From an uncultured Cryomorphaceae bacterium (lineage in GTDB: Bacteria; Bacteroidota; Bacteroidia; Flavobacteriales; Schleiferiaceae), in NCBI GenBank assembly GCA_902614915.1, contig CACMMX010000009.1, positions 1-64,000 on the forward strand: a stretch of DNA of 64,000 bases, in the 5' to 3' direction. Under the pieces are notes generated by a model. The model was not told where the DNA came from and did not search any database. It worked only from the letters and a program-made list of their open reading frames with translations. Within the stretch, counting starts at the first letter, position 1. Each line of letters opens with the position of its first letter. Below are positions 23,705 through 33,133 of this stretch, piece after piece. A program made the position numbers and the translations under genes.

Positions 23705-25918
23705 ATGAAAAAAGTTTTACGTCTTCTTTTTTACGCATTTGCGTTCTTAGGACTCACAAAAATTGCAGAGGCATCGCACAATGCCGGCGGAGACATACAA
23801 TATAAGTACATTAGTTCCACTGGAGGGACTCATAAATATAAAATCACGATGCGCTTATACCGTGATAACTCAGGAATTACCCTGCCTGCATCGCCTCTTG
23901 TCTATGCTTGTTCCGCTAATTATCCAACAGTAACTGCCACACTTGTTGAAGTTGGTTCAACGGGAGGTACAGGCGTTGTTTCTCCAACACTTTTTGATTG
24001 TGTGAGTAGTTCAAATGCTGGGATCACGATTCATGTGGTTGTGTATGAAGGAGAAATTACTTTACCTGGAAATGCGCCTGATTGGACTTTTGCATATAAT
24101 GAGTGTTGTAGAAATCCAGCAGTCGATAATATAATCAATCCTGCATCGCAAGGTTTTTACATTGAAGCGAAACTAAATAATACGATAGGTCAAAATAGTA
24201 GCCCTGAGTTTGTGAGTGAGCCTGTACGTGCATTTTGTACAGGACGTACCTTTAACTGGAAGCAAAGTGTAGTTGAAGTAGATGGCGATTCATTGTTCTA
24301 CCGTATTTCACATGTAAAAGACGATGACTTCGGTAGTTCTTGTTCTTCAATAAATCTTGCTTATGCTCCGGGTTGGACCTACGATCAGCCGATTACCACA
24401 TCTCCGCCCAATTCTTTATACATGAACCCAAATACAGGGCTAATTACATTCAAGCCATCGGCGGTTGAAATTGATGTTATGGCTGTAACCGTTGATGAAT
24501 ATAGGTTTGATTCAAATCTTTATGTTTGGAGAAAAATTGGCGAGGTGAATCGTGATATGCAAATAGCAATTGCCTCTACTTGTACCCCTATTGCACAAGC
24601 AGGTGTAACCTTGGACTTTACGATACCAGAAATTTACCAAGATCCTGTCAATGGACTTCCTACTGTTGACTACCAGTGTTTAGACTCTACAGTTACATTA
24701 AAATTTGCGGTTAAACTCGATTGCAGCTCTATTTCCCCTGACGGGACAGACTTTAGACTTACAAAACCTGACGGTCAACCCCTCGCAATAAAAGAACTCA
24801 CTGCGTATTGTGACAATAACTTTGAAGCATCGGAAATGGAAGTTAAGCTATACAAGCCGCTGTCAAAAAATGGAAAATACTTCCTCTACTCCAAGGTAGG
24901 AAATGATGGAAATACTTTGCTTAATAAATGTGGTTTCCCAATGGATGAATTTGATACGATTCAGCTGAATGTTACCGGATGTTTCTCTGCAGAATATGAT
25001 TTAGAAAATGTAACCATTGAAAATGATTTAAACCCAGTGCTTCAATGGTCTGCAGATACCAATTCATATCCAACCTACTTATTCCAAGAATGGCAAATTT
25101 TCAGGAAGGACCCGAACCAAACACAATGGAACAAAGTTGGAACTGTCTTCAACCAATACAAATACGATTTCAAAGATGTACAAGTTGGTTTCATTAAGGT
25201 AGACCAAGACAGCTACAATTACCGGGTTGAAATGAAGTTAAATGATGACTTACAGGGTCCTTCAAATGAAGTTCATAGTATACTTTTAAAAAGAGATAAT
25301 GGGAATGTACCTATAGTAGATCCTGATACCATCCCTGTTAATTTAGAATGGAACACTTATAACGCTTGGCCAGTAGATAGTTATGCTATTGTATTACAAG
25401 AAAAAGTGAGCGGAACATGGATGCCAGAGTATTTACACTACAACGTTGCATCACCTCAAAATCCTGTTCTTGCTCCTGACACAACCTATCAGCTATTTGT
25501 TCCTGAGTTATTCCCTGGCGAGTATAGAGTGTGCATAAGAACAATGAACCCTAACGACTCGCAATACACAGCATACTCGAACTGTTTGCCTATTATTATA
25601 ACTGTTCCACCCGTTCCAGATACTGTCGTTGTACCAAATTTCATAACACCAAATAATGACGGTACTAATGATGAATTTATTATTCAGTTCATTGAAGACT
25701 ACGAAGATTTAAGCCAAGTGACCATCTTTAATAGATGGGGAGACAGAGTATGGCAGAGCGGCACTTTCTATGATAACTCTAATCCTTGGAGAGGAACGAA
25801 CCAGAATGGTACTCCTTTGGCTGATGGTGTATATTTCTACTCGGTTAAATTGGTCAATGCAAGGGACAATTATGAGTACGTGGTCAACGGAACCGTGACC
25901 ATAGTTGATGCACGCTAA
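23705..25918 (+). CDS. T9SS type B (gliding-motility C-terminal domain) surface protein
   Basis: The 737-residue product has a signal peptide (about 1-23, ending AEA) and begins SHNAGGDIQYKYIS, with an LYRDNSG segment typical of a large Bacteroidota adhesin-like family. Several Cys residues and fibronectin-like modules follow (about 430-640, WQIFRKDPNQT, YRVEMKLN). The last about 95 residues are the T9SS type B sorting domain: VPNFITPNNDGTNDEF, IFNRWGDRVW, ADGVYFYSV, GTVTIV. It is expected to be secreted to or across the cell surface, possibly linked to gliding or adhesion. A terminator follows. Confidence 0.9.
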   Translation: MKKVLRLLFYAFAFLGLTKIAEASHNAGGDIQYKYISSTGGTHKYKITMRLYRDNSGITLPASPLVYACSANYPTVTATLVEVGSTGGTGVVSPTLFDCVSSSNAGITIHVVVYEGEITLPGNAPDWTFAYNECCRNPAVDNIINPASQGFYIEAKLNNTIGQNSSPEFVSEPVRAFCTGRTFNWKQSVVEVDGDSLFYRISHVKDDDFGSSCSSINLAYAPGWTYDQPITTSPPNSLYMNPNTGLITFKPSAVEIDVMAVTVDEYRFDSNLYVWRKIGEVNRDMQIAIASTCTPIAQAGVTLDFTIPEIYQDPVNGLPTVDYQCLDSTVTLKFAVKLDCSSISPDGTDFRLTKPDGQPLAIKELTAYCDNNFEASEMEVKLYKPLSKNGKYFLYSKVGNDGNTLLNKCGFPMDEFDTIQLNVTGCFSAEYDLENVTIENDLNPVLQWSADTNSYPTYLFQEWQIFRKDPNQTQWNKVGTVFNQYKYDFKDVQVGFIKVDQDSYNYRVEMKLNDDLQGPSNEVHSILLKRDNGNVPIVDPDTIPVNLEWNTYNAWPVDSYAIVLQEKVSGTWMPEYLHYNVASPQNPVLAPDTTYQLFVPELFPGEYRVCIRTMNPNDSQYTAYSNCLPIIITVPPVPDTVVVPNFITPNNDGTNDEFIIQFIEDYEDLSQVTIFNRWGDRVWQSGTFYDNSNPWRGTNQNGTPLADGVYFYSVKLVNARDNYEYVVNGTVTIVDAR

Positions 25919-25943
25919 AGAATTTTTTAAGCCTAAAATGCTA

Positions 25944-25976
25944 AAAAGCCCGGTTCCCTTAGAATCGGGCTTTTTT
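25944..25976 (+). terminator. Rho-independent terminator
   Basis: AAAAAGCCCG pairs with CGGGCTTTTT around a 13-base loop and runs into T residues. It closes the surface-protein gene 26 bases after its stop and insulates uvrC. Confidence 0.9.
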
Positions 25977-25989
25977 TATCTTTAACTAT

Positions 25990-27789
25990 ATGTCTAAGGC
26001 ACCCGAACATATTCAAAATTTACTAAAGACCCTCCCAAATAAACCAGGAGTATACCAACACATTGATAAAGAGGGTAAAATTCTTTATATCGGTAAGGCC
26101 AAAAATTTAAAGAAAAGGGTCAACAGCTATTTTACCAAAAGCGTCACCAGCGCGCGAATTGCTGTTATGATCAAAAAGGTATCGGATATTAGGACAATTG
26201 TTACAGATTCTGAAGGCGATGCGCTTTTATTAGAAAACAACTTGATTAAGGAGCATCAACCCCGCTACAACATCAATCTAAAAGATGATAAAAGCTACCC
26301 ATACATAACCATTAGAAACGAACGCTTTCCACGTATATATGGCCTTAGAAATATAAAAAGAGACGGAAGTGAATATTATGGGCCATACCCTTCTGTTAAG
26401 GCTATGAAAGCTGTTTTAGAGCTCATCAAGCAGATGTACCCCACTAGAACATGTAAGTACGTGTTAAGCGAAGAAAACATTGAAAAGGGTAAATTCAAGA
26501 CGTGTCTCGAATATCATATTGGCAATTGTAAAGGGCCTTGCGAAAACCTTCAAAATGAAAAAGATTATAACGCGGATGTTGAAGCCGCTAGGAAAATCAT
26601 AAAGGGTCAGCTTGGGGAAGTCAAACGCAACCTAAAGGTAAAAATGGCCGGTCATGCCGCTTCACTAGAGTTTGAAGAAGCCCAAGATTGTAAAAACCGT
26701 TTAAATACCCTTGAAAAATATGCCGCAAAGAGCACAGTGGTAAGTTTCAAGATGTCAAACATAGATGTTTTCAGCGTTTCTATGGATGCTAAATTTGGCT
26801 ATGTCAATTATCTAAAAATCGTAGAAGGAGCAATAGTTCAAAGTTATACGGTTGAGATAAAGAAGAAACTAGAAGAAGAACCAAAAGATTTCTTACATCT
26901 AGCGATTCCTGAAATTCGAGACCGATTTGGGTCCACCTCCAAAAAAATATTTACCTCACACCCTCTTGATTTAAGAATGAAAGGGATAGAGTTTATGGTT
27001 CCTCAAAAAGGAGAAAAGAAAAAAATAGTAGACCTCAGCGTTAAAAATGCTCTTTACTTTAGGCAAGAGAAGTTAAAGAATATTCAAATTGTTGACCCTG
27101 ATAGGCATGCTAATCGGATTATGACACAAATGAAAAGCGATTTAAAGATGCCTGAAGAACCAAAACATATAGAATGTTTTGACAACTCAAATATTCAGGG
27201 TACTAGTCCAGCATCCGCCTGTGTTGTGTTTAAAAACGGGAGACCCTCAAAGAAAGACTACAGAAAATTCAATATAAAAACTGTAGACGGCCCAGATGAT
27301 TTTGCGTCAATGAAAGAAGTGGTTTTCAGAAGGTACCGTCGACTTCTAGATGAGGGTGAGCCTCTTCCACAACTCATTGTGATTGATGGGGGTAAAGGTC
27401 AACTTAGCGCAGCCCTATCCTCTTTAGAACGATTAGGTCTTCGCGGCAAAATCACCATAATAGGTATTGCGAAAAGGTTAGAAGAAATATATTTTCCTGG
27501 TGACCCCTACCCTTTGTATCTAGATAAAAGAAGTGAATCCTTAAAAATCATACAGCAGGCAAGAGACGAAGCGCACCGCTTTTCTCTAAGTCATCATAGA
27601 AACAGAAGGAGTAAGGGCGCATACAGCAGCGAATTGGACGAAATAAAAGGAATCGGCCCAAAAACAATTAAATCCTTAATGCTAACCTTTAAAAGTATCA
27701 AAAACATTAAGAATGCTTCTATGGATGCGCTTATAGATTGCGTTGGCCAACAAAAAGCTAATCTACTAAAGAGACAATTAAAGAGTTAA
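25990..27789 (+). CDS. uvrC: Excinuclease ABC subunit C
   Basis: UvrC makes both incisions around bulky DNA lesions during nucleotide excision repair, with UvrA and UvrB. The 599-residue protein has the GIY-YIG nuclease domain (about 14-95, KPGVYQHIDKEGKILYIGKAKNLKKRVNSYF), a UvrB-interacting helix pair (about 205-240), the RNase H-like nuclease domain with IECFDNSNIQGTSPASACVVF and VIDGGKGQL, and C-terminal helix-hairpin-helix motifs (EIKGIGPKTIKSL). The length is normal. Confidence 0.97.
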   Translation: MSKAPEHIQNLLKTLPNKPGVYQHIDKEGKILYIGKAKNLKKRVNSYFTKSVTSARIAVMIKKVSDIRTIVTDSEGDALLLENNLIKEHQPRYNINLKDDKSYPYITIRNERFPRIYGLRNIKRDGSEYYGPYPSVKAMKAVLELIKQMYPTRTCKYVLSEENIEKGKFKTCLEYHIGNCKGPCENLQNEKDYNADVEAARKIIKGQLGEVKRNLKVKMAGHAASLEFEEAQDCKNRLNTLEKYAAKSTVVSFKMSNIDVFSVSMDAKFGYVNYLKIVEGAIVQSYTVEIKKKLEEEPKDFLHLAIPEIRDRFGSTSKKIFTSHPLDLRMKGIEFMVPQKGEKKKIVDLSVKNALYFRQEKLKNIQIVDPDRHANRIMTQMKSDLKMPEEPKHIECFDNSNIQGTSPASACVVFKNGRPSKKDYRKFNIKTVDGPDDFASMKEVVFRRYRRLLDEGEPLPQLIVIDGGKGQLSAALSSLERLGLRGKITIIGIAKRLEEIYFPGDPYPLYLDKRSESLKIIQQARDEAHRFSLSHHRNRRSKGAYSSELDEIKGIGPKTIKSLMLTFKSIKNIKNASMDALIDCVGQQKANLLKRQLKS

Positions 27790-28112
27790 TCCTCTTTAAT
27801 TAAGTAGCTCTCCCAACTGGTATGAAAAAATAGCACTGCTGTTTCATCACGGTTATTGAAGAATTGAATCATCCGCGCAACAGTAGTTACTATTTCTTTA
27901 GCTTTTTCAACGCGCTCCTTCAAAATCAAGTCAATGCTATCTATATAAATAGCTACACCCGTATTTGAAATACTCATGTCTTCAGGATCTTTATCCTCGT
28001 CGTCTTCACCGCCTAATATCTTTATGATTGGCCAATTCAAACCTCCAGCGTTGAGTTCCTCTCGAACCTCTGCAGCATCAACCACAAATTGGACAGAAGT
28101 ACCGTCAAACAT
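27786..28112 (-). CDS. Hypothetical acidic protein
   Basis: The 108-residue product has no signal peptide. It has an acidic centre (GGEDDEDKDPEDMS), a helix rich in Val/Lys/Glu (LILKERVEKAKEIVTTVARMIQFF) and a C-terminal LFFHTSWESYL. Its end overlaps the end of uvrC by 4 bases on the opposite strand, and it reads in the same direction as the ABC operon upstream, 114 bases away. It is probably a small cytoplasmic protein. No family is recognised. Confidence 0.6.
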   Translation of the reverse strand: MFDGTSVQFVVDAAEVREELNAGGLNWPIIKILGGEDDEDKDPEDMSISNTGVAIYIDSIDLILKERVEKAKEIVTTVARMIQFFNNRDETAVLFFHTSWESYLIKED

Positions 28113-28226
28113 ATTTTGAAATTTTAGCTAAAGTCATATAAAATCATTATACACTGTATATATTTTTTAAAGTTAAATGGAACCTGAACTACATCTTTAG
28201 GATTTTCTGGAAGTAAAGAGGGTTTT

Positions 28227-28913
28227 TTATTTTGATGTATCACTAACTATCCTACCGTCACTAATCCCCACCACTCTTTTTGCTTTAGCAATAACCCTGT
28301 TATCATGGGTTGCAAAAATAAAGGTCATATTTTCCTGCTTGTTTAATTGAAGCATGATCTCAAGTAGCTTGGAAGTGCTTTCGGAATCTAAATTAGCAGT
28401 GGGTTCATCTGCTAAAACAAATTTTGGTTTTGAAGCAAGGGCTCTCGCCACAGCAACACGTTGCTGCTGCCCGCCGGAAAGCTCACCTGGACGTTTATCT
28501 TCTTTACCTGCCAAACCTACTGCCTCGAGAAGCTGATGGGCGCGTTCCATGCGCTCGTCCTTTGAACGGTTTTGGAGGAGCATGATGAAACTTACATTTT
28601 CTGTAGCACTGAGTACAGGAATGAGATTGTATGCTTGAAAGACAAAACCAATGTGGTGTAAACGAAAATCAATGAGTTCGTTATCACTAAGTCCGGTAAT
28701 ATCCGTATCGTCAATGATGATTGATCCTGAATTGGGCTGATCTAATCCTCCCAGCAGATTAAGCAGCGTAGTCTTACCGCAACCAGAAGGTCCTTTTAGG
28801 GCTGTAAATTCACCCTCTGAAATGACTAAGTCAATCCCATTTACCGCTTTTACAGGAACGGCACCTTCGTAAATTTTATGTAACCCTTTTACTTCAATGA
28901 CTGCCTTACTCAT
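28227..28913 (-). CDS. ABC transporter ATPase, LolD/MacB type
   Basis: The 228-residue ATPase powers the two FtsX-type permeases encoded just upstream. Walker A is GPSGCGKTT (41-49), the Q-loop is FQAYNLIPV, the signature LSGGQQQR (145-152), Walker B FVLADE (166-170), and the H-loop His is in FATHD. The best family match is the LolD/MacB group that acts on lipoproteins or envelope substrates. It is the last gene of the lolA-like/permease/permease/ATPase operon, with only 2 bases to its neighbour. Confidence 0.93.
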   Translation of the reverse strand: MSKAVIEVKGLHKIYEGAVPVKAVNGIDLVISEGEFTALKGPSGCGKTTLLNLLGGLDQPNSGSIIIDDTDITGLSDNELIDFRLHHIGFVFQAYNLIPVLSATENVSFIMLLQNRSKDERMERAHQLLEAVGLAGKEDKRPGELSGGQQQRVAVARALASKPKFVLADEPTANLDSESTSKLLEIMLQLNKQENMTFIFATHDNRVIAKAKRVVGISDGRIVSDTSK

Positions 28914-28915
28914 AA

Positions 28916-30136
28916 TTAATTACCTCTAATGGCCGTAACCGGATTTAACTTCAGTGCCTTATAGGCGGGGAATAACGCTGCAATCAACGCGGTAGTAACA
29001 ACCATGATTGCAATGATTAAATAATATTCTGGTACAATTTCAGGATAAATTACACTTCCAACACCCAGCTCGGCAAGGCCGTCTTTTTTTGTACTTAAAT
29101 CCAAACCAATTCGCATCATAGCTCTTACCGTAACATCTCCTAATACTATTCCTGTTGGACCGGCTACAAAACCTAGCATTAGTGTTTCTAGCAGAATCAT
29201 TAAGAATACTTTGCGCTTATTCATCCCTACTGCCATAAGCATGCCTAGTTCTCGGCGTCTTTCCAAGACTGCCATGAGCATATTGTTGATGATGCCAAAA
29301 AGCAATGCAAGCATAATTATTCCTAATACCAATACGAGCATTATACCCATCATATCGTCTGCAAAACCCAACTCAGGACTATTTTCTTTCCAAGAAGTAA
29401 TTACGGTTGGTTCTTTTATTTGAGAAACTATAGCCTTCGTCTTTTGCTCGGTATCCTCACTTTTATCATAGCTGATCAATACCTCATGGATTAAAGACCC
29501 GCCCACTATTTTTTCAATATCATCTTGTTGAACATACAGATTAAGTTCGTCCCAAGCCGAATTAAGTGTTCTGTACATCCCGCTAACGCGGAACGTTGCT
29601 TTGTGAATAATCCCACGATGATCTTGAAAAGTCAGCACTAGTTTCTTCCTCATACTTAAACCCATCTTTTGGGCCAGCTTCTCGCTGATTACCACTCCCT
29701 TGCGAGTTTTAGATTCAAAAAAATCTCCCTCAACCATATAATTCGGGATAGTGGTCACTTTACGCTCTGCCTCCGCATTAACACCAATTATTCTTGTTGC
29801 TCGTGTCTTTTTAGGTGAGGCCACCATGCCTTGCAAAACGGTGCGCTTTGCATATCCAGTAACAAAATTTTGTGCATCTAAGGTTGTTTCAAGCTCTTTA
29901 ATTATAGCTTCACTCAGCATGGCGTTTGGCTGTGGATCTTCTATAAATGCGCGGTGGTGCGCCTGACTGTGCCCTAAGGTTGCGCCAATCGCCGCTGATG
30001 TGCGCTCGTTGTTCATTCCAAAAGAAAAACCAATGATAACTAACCCTGCCCATATACCTATAGCAATGGAACTTAAGACAATAATAGATCGGATTCGAGA
30101 GCGCCAAATGTTGCGCCAAGCAACTTTAAAAATCAT
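28916..30136 (-). CDS. FtsX/LolE-type ABC permease
   Basis: The 406-residue product starts MIFKVAWRNIWRSRIRSI, the typical LolC/E and MacB N-terminus, with a membrane helix at about 20-42. A large periplasmic domain (about 45-270) follows, then three helices in the C-terminal FtsX domain (ERRRELGMLMAVGMNKRKVF) and the end AYKALKLNPVTAIRG. It overlaps the previous permease by 4 bases and resembles it throughout, so the pair arose by duplication and probably works as a heterodimer. Confidence 0.9.
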   Translation of the reverse strand: MIFKVAWRNIWRSRIRSIIVLSSIAIGIWAGLVIIGFSFGMNNERTSAAIGATLGHSQAHHRAFIEDPQPNAMLSEAIIKELETTLDAQNFVTGYAKRTVLQGMVASPKKTRATRIIGVNAEAERKVTTIPNYMVEGDFFESKTRKGVVISEKLAQKMGLSMRKKLVLTFQDHRGIIHKATFRVSGMYRTLNSAWDELNLYVQQDDIEKIVGGSLIHEVLISYDKSEDTEQKTKAIVSQIKEPTVITSWKENSPELGFADDMMGIMLVLVLGIIMLALLFGIINNMLMAVLERRRELGMLMAVGMNKRKVFLMILLETLMLGFVAGPTGIVLGDVTVRAMMRIGLDLSTKKDGLAELGVGSVIYPEIVPEYYLIIAIMVVTTALIAALFPAYKALKLNPVTAIRGN

Positions 30137-31344
30137 GAGCGCACACTTTCAATGGGATTTAACTTCATGATATTCCAAACTGCATATAAGCTCACTAAAA
30201 CCCCAATACAGAAAATAATTATACCGTGATTAAGGTTTATAATGAAGGCTGTTGTCGTATATAATTTCGGCTCAAAGTTATATTGCTCAATAGCCTCTTT
30301 CATCTGTCCACTAAGGTCAATTGGGTTGTATTTAAAATAAAATTGAATCGGTTTTACTACGGCCATTCCCAGTATGGCTCCACCCATAATTAAAATGATG
30401 TTTTCTAACATTGTTACTAAAGCCAACGTTGACCTTCGCATACCAATACTAACTAGAATTCCAAATTCTCGTTGGCGTTCTGCTACCATCGTTATTACTG
30501 TTCCAAGCAAAACAAAGGATATAATGAAGTAGAGTATCATTACAAAAATTCTGCCGCCTGCCATATCAACCTCAATCGTTTGGATGATTTCTGGGAAAAG
30601 TTCTTTCCATTCCAAAATTTCCAATGCTTCAAAAGTGGCTTTCTTCAAAACTTCGCTCAAAACAGTGTAATCCGCGCCGTCTTCGATTGCTACAACTAAC
30701 GTGGTTGCGCGATTCTCGCAATTATACATGTATTGCGCCTGTTTCAACGGCATAAGCACCAGCTGTTTATTCAGTTCTGGATTGGTCATTCTAGCAATCC
30801 CGCCAATTGGGAAAGCGCCATAGGCCGCCGCACCATGAAAACCTTGACCCATAAAGAGTAGCGTATCTCCAAGTTCTACTTTGAAATATTGAGCAAGGCC
30901 TTCAGAGATAACAATAATGCTGTCATTATATGAGAATGAGCGACCTTCGAGCAGAACATCATGGAGTTGAAGACCAGGCAATTCCGTGGCAGGATTGATT
31001 CCCATAACCAAAGCTCCCTTAGTATTGCTTCCATGGTACAATAAGGAAAAGCTCTCGAGCCGAGGAATGAGACGGTCAACGCCTTCTACAGATTCAAGCG
31101 GATTTACATCCGTTGAAAGAAGATCTATACTACAATCAAGACTTTGTTCTCCCCAAAAACCTTCTTGATGTACTTGAAGATACCCAAAGTTATTCCCAAC
31201 GATTTCATGAATCATGTTTTCCCAAACACCCACCTGAAAACTGCGGAGAATAACTGCGAAAATGACACAAAAAATCACCGCAGCAATGGTAATAATACTT
31301 CGTCCTTTATTTCGCCAAATGTTTCGCCAAGCGAGCTTGAGCAT
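30133..31344 (-). CDS. FtsX/LolC-type ABC permease
   Basis: The product has 403 residues with the opening MLKLAWRNIWRNKGRSI, an N-terminal helix, a periplasmic domain (about 45-265) and an FtsX domain with ERQREFGILVSIGMRRSTL, ending MKLNPIESVRS. Domain order and motif spacing match its downstream partner. It overlaps the LolA-like gene by one base and the next permease by 4 bases, so the four genes should form one transcript with coupled translation. Confidence 0.9.
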   Translation of the reverse strand: MLKLAWRNIWRNKGRSIITIAAVIFCVIFAVILRSFQVGVWENMIHEIVGNNFGYLQVHQEGFWGEQSLDCSIDLLSTDVNPLESVEGVDRLIPRLESFSLLYHGSNTKGALVMGINPATELPGLQLHDVLLEGRSFSYNDSIIVISEGLAQYFKVELGDTLLFMGQGFHGAAAYGAFPIGGIARMTNPELNKQLVLMPLKQAQYMYNCENRATTLVVAIEDGADYTVLSEVLKKATFEALEILEWKELFPEIIQTIEVDMAGGRIFVMILYFIISFVLLGTVITMVAERQREFGILVSIGMRRSTLALVTMLENIILIMGGAILGMAVVKPIQFYFKYNPIDLSGQMKEAIEQYNFEPKLYTTTAFIINLNHGIIIFCIGVLVSLYAVWNIMKLNPIESVRS

Positions 31345-32081
31345 TACTTTATATTTTTGATATTTGACTTCATAAAAAAGCTATCCGGTATTGGAGTGGT
31401 GAAGTCGACCGAGATATAACGAATAATCGTATAGCTCTCTGGATTCTCTGCAGGAATCATTTTAACAGCCTTAGGAAGTCTTCTTCCGTCAAACTGGGTT
31501 AATTCTGAGGCTTGCATTTCTGTGATAAGAAAGTTGTCTTCGTCATAAAATTCCCCACCAAGTTGGATATAAGACGCTTTATCAATGAATGCTATAACCT
31601 TGCCCCACACAACCGGCGCATCGGGTTTGGGAAGCAGTTCTAAAACCCAACAATCTTGACCGGAAACTACTTCACTTGCAATAATAGAGGGTGTATAATC
31701 CACCGTCAAACTACCGGCGTTAATGAGTGCATCATTTGAAATATCCGTCCCCATCCAATTTTGAACCAACGCCGCAGGTAGTGCAATTAGCTTTTTAATT
31801 GCCGGAACAAAATTCCATACATTCTCCCCGTTTTTCATAAATACGGTGCCTGCATCGCGCTTTGGGCCAGTAATTAGAATACAGCTCATCTCTGCACCCT
31901 TATTCCATAGCTTTGCGGTCATCGTCCGCTCCCAACTAGGTCGTACAGTAGTAATACTAATTTCTGCAGTACTTTGGGCGCCGCGCAAATACGCCTCACT
32001 TTTTTTTAAGATAGCTAGCGCGTCTTGTGCAAAAAGAGAAGAATAAAAGAATATAAAAAGAAGTAAAAGGACTTTTTTCAT
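31344..32081 (-). CDS. Outer membrane lipoprotein-sorting protein (LolA-like fold)
   Basis: The 245-residue product has a signal peptide (about 1-18, ending LFAQ) and then a half-barrel fold related to LolA and LolB: AILKKSEAYLRGAQSTAEISI, TVFMKNGENVWNFVPAIKKLI, DCWVLELLPKP, KVIAFIDKASYIQLGGEFYDED. Proteins of this family carry lipids or lipoproteins across the periplasm. Its position first in an operon with two FtsX permeases and a LolD-like ATPase suggests it is the periplasmic carrier of that exporter. Confidence 0.85.
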   Translation of the reverse strand: MKKVLLLLFIFFYSSLFAQDALAILKKSEAYLRGAQSTAEISITTVRPSWERTMTAKLWNKGAEMSCILITGPKRDAGTVFMKNGENVWNFVPAIKKLIALPAALVQNWMGTDISNDALINAGSLTVDYTPSIIASEVVSGQDCWVLELLPKPDAPVVWGKVIAFIDKASYIQLGGEFYDEDNFLITEMQASELTQFDGRRLPKAVKMIPAENPESYTIIRYISVDFTTPIPDSFFMKSNIKNIK

Positions 32082-32131
32082 GGCGATTATACTATTTTAT
32101 GTAACATAGTGTCGCTATCAAAGTTTTCATT

Positions 32132-33133
32132 CTAATTCAGTTTTTGAGCTAATTTTGCCATTACTTTTTTTGCGGGTTTTCCTTCATATAAAACAGAATG
32201 AACTGCTTTTACTATCGGCATCTTGACCTCACGTTTCTTGCGAAGTTTATGAACTAAGGGGACCGCATAGTACCCCTCTGCGACCATGGTCATTTCCGCT
32301 CGAGCACTTCTTACTGTGTAGCCCTTACCCAACATATTTCCTAACATACGATTACGAGAAAATTGACTGTAACCTGTGACCAATAAATCGCCCAAATAGG
32401 CACTCTTGTATATATTTACTTTGGTGTCCGATACGGCATTCATAAAACGCTTCATCTCTCGTACCGAGTTACTCATTAGAACTGCCTGAAAATTATCGCC
32501 ATAACCTAAGCCATGGTATATTCCCGCAGCAATAGCATATATGTTTTTCAGTACAGCAGCGTACTCTGTACCATAAAGGTCGGCGCTCCATATACACCTT
32601 ACATAGTGGCATTCTAAACAATCGACCATCATTTTAGCCACTTTTTCCTCTCTCGTTGCTACAGTGAGAAAACTGAGGCGCTCAAGGGCAATCTCCTCAG
32701 CGTGACACGGCCCAGTAATCACAACAATCTGCTGCTCAGGGACGCCAAGAACTTCATAGAGGTAACGTCCAACAATCATATTTTCATAAGGTATTATACC
32801 CTTGATAGTTGTGGCTATAATCTTATTGTTCAACAATCCTGGATTTAAGTTCGCCAGAACCTCTTTTACAAATGCACTTGGGACCGCAAGGACAACAATA
32901 TCTGCTTCCTTAATACATTCGGAGACATCTGTATAAACGGAAAGAACATTTGGTTGGAAGCCTATTGAGCTTAAATATCTTGGATTATGATGATAACGTG
33001 TAACATGCAATGCACTATCACTATTATGCATCCACCAAGAACAACGGCCTAGATTTTCACTAAATATTTTTGCCAAAGCAGTACCAAACGAACCCCCACC
33101 TATTACAGCTACTTTAAGATCGGCAACTTCCAT
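32132..33133 (-). CDS. gpsA: NAD(P)H-dependent glycerol-3-phosphate dehydrogenase
   Basis: GpsA reduces dihydroxyacetone phosphate to sn-glycerol 3-phosphate for phospholipid synthesis. The 333-residue protein has an N-terminal Rossmann motif GGGSFGTALAKIF (about 12-24), an ITGPCHAEEI segment, and the helical C-terminal domain with the catalytic-Lys region AAVLKNIYAIAAGI and GDLLVTGYSQFSRNRMLG. The ATG overlaps the M28 peptidase stop by one base (TGATG), so translation is probably coupled. Confidence 0.95.
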   Translation of the reverse strand: MEVADLKVAVIGGGSFGTALAKIFSENLGRCSWWMHNSDSALHVTRYHHNPRYLSSIGFQPNVLSVYTDVSECIKEADIVVLAVPSAFVKEVLANLNPGLLNNKIIATTIKGIIPYENMIVGRYLYEVLGVPEQQIVVITGPCHAEEIALERLSFLTVATREEKVAKMMVDCLECHYVRCIWSADLYGTEYAAVLKNIYAIAAGIYHGLGYGDNFQAVLMSNSVREMKRFMNAVSDTKVNIYKSAYLGDLLVTGYSQFSRNRMLGNMLGKGYTVRSARAEMTMVAEGYYAVPLVHKLRKKREVKMPIVKAVHSVLYEGKPAKKVMAKLAQKLN

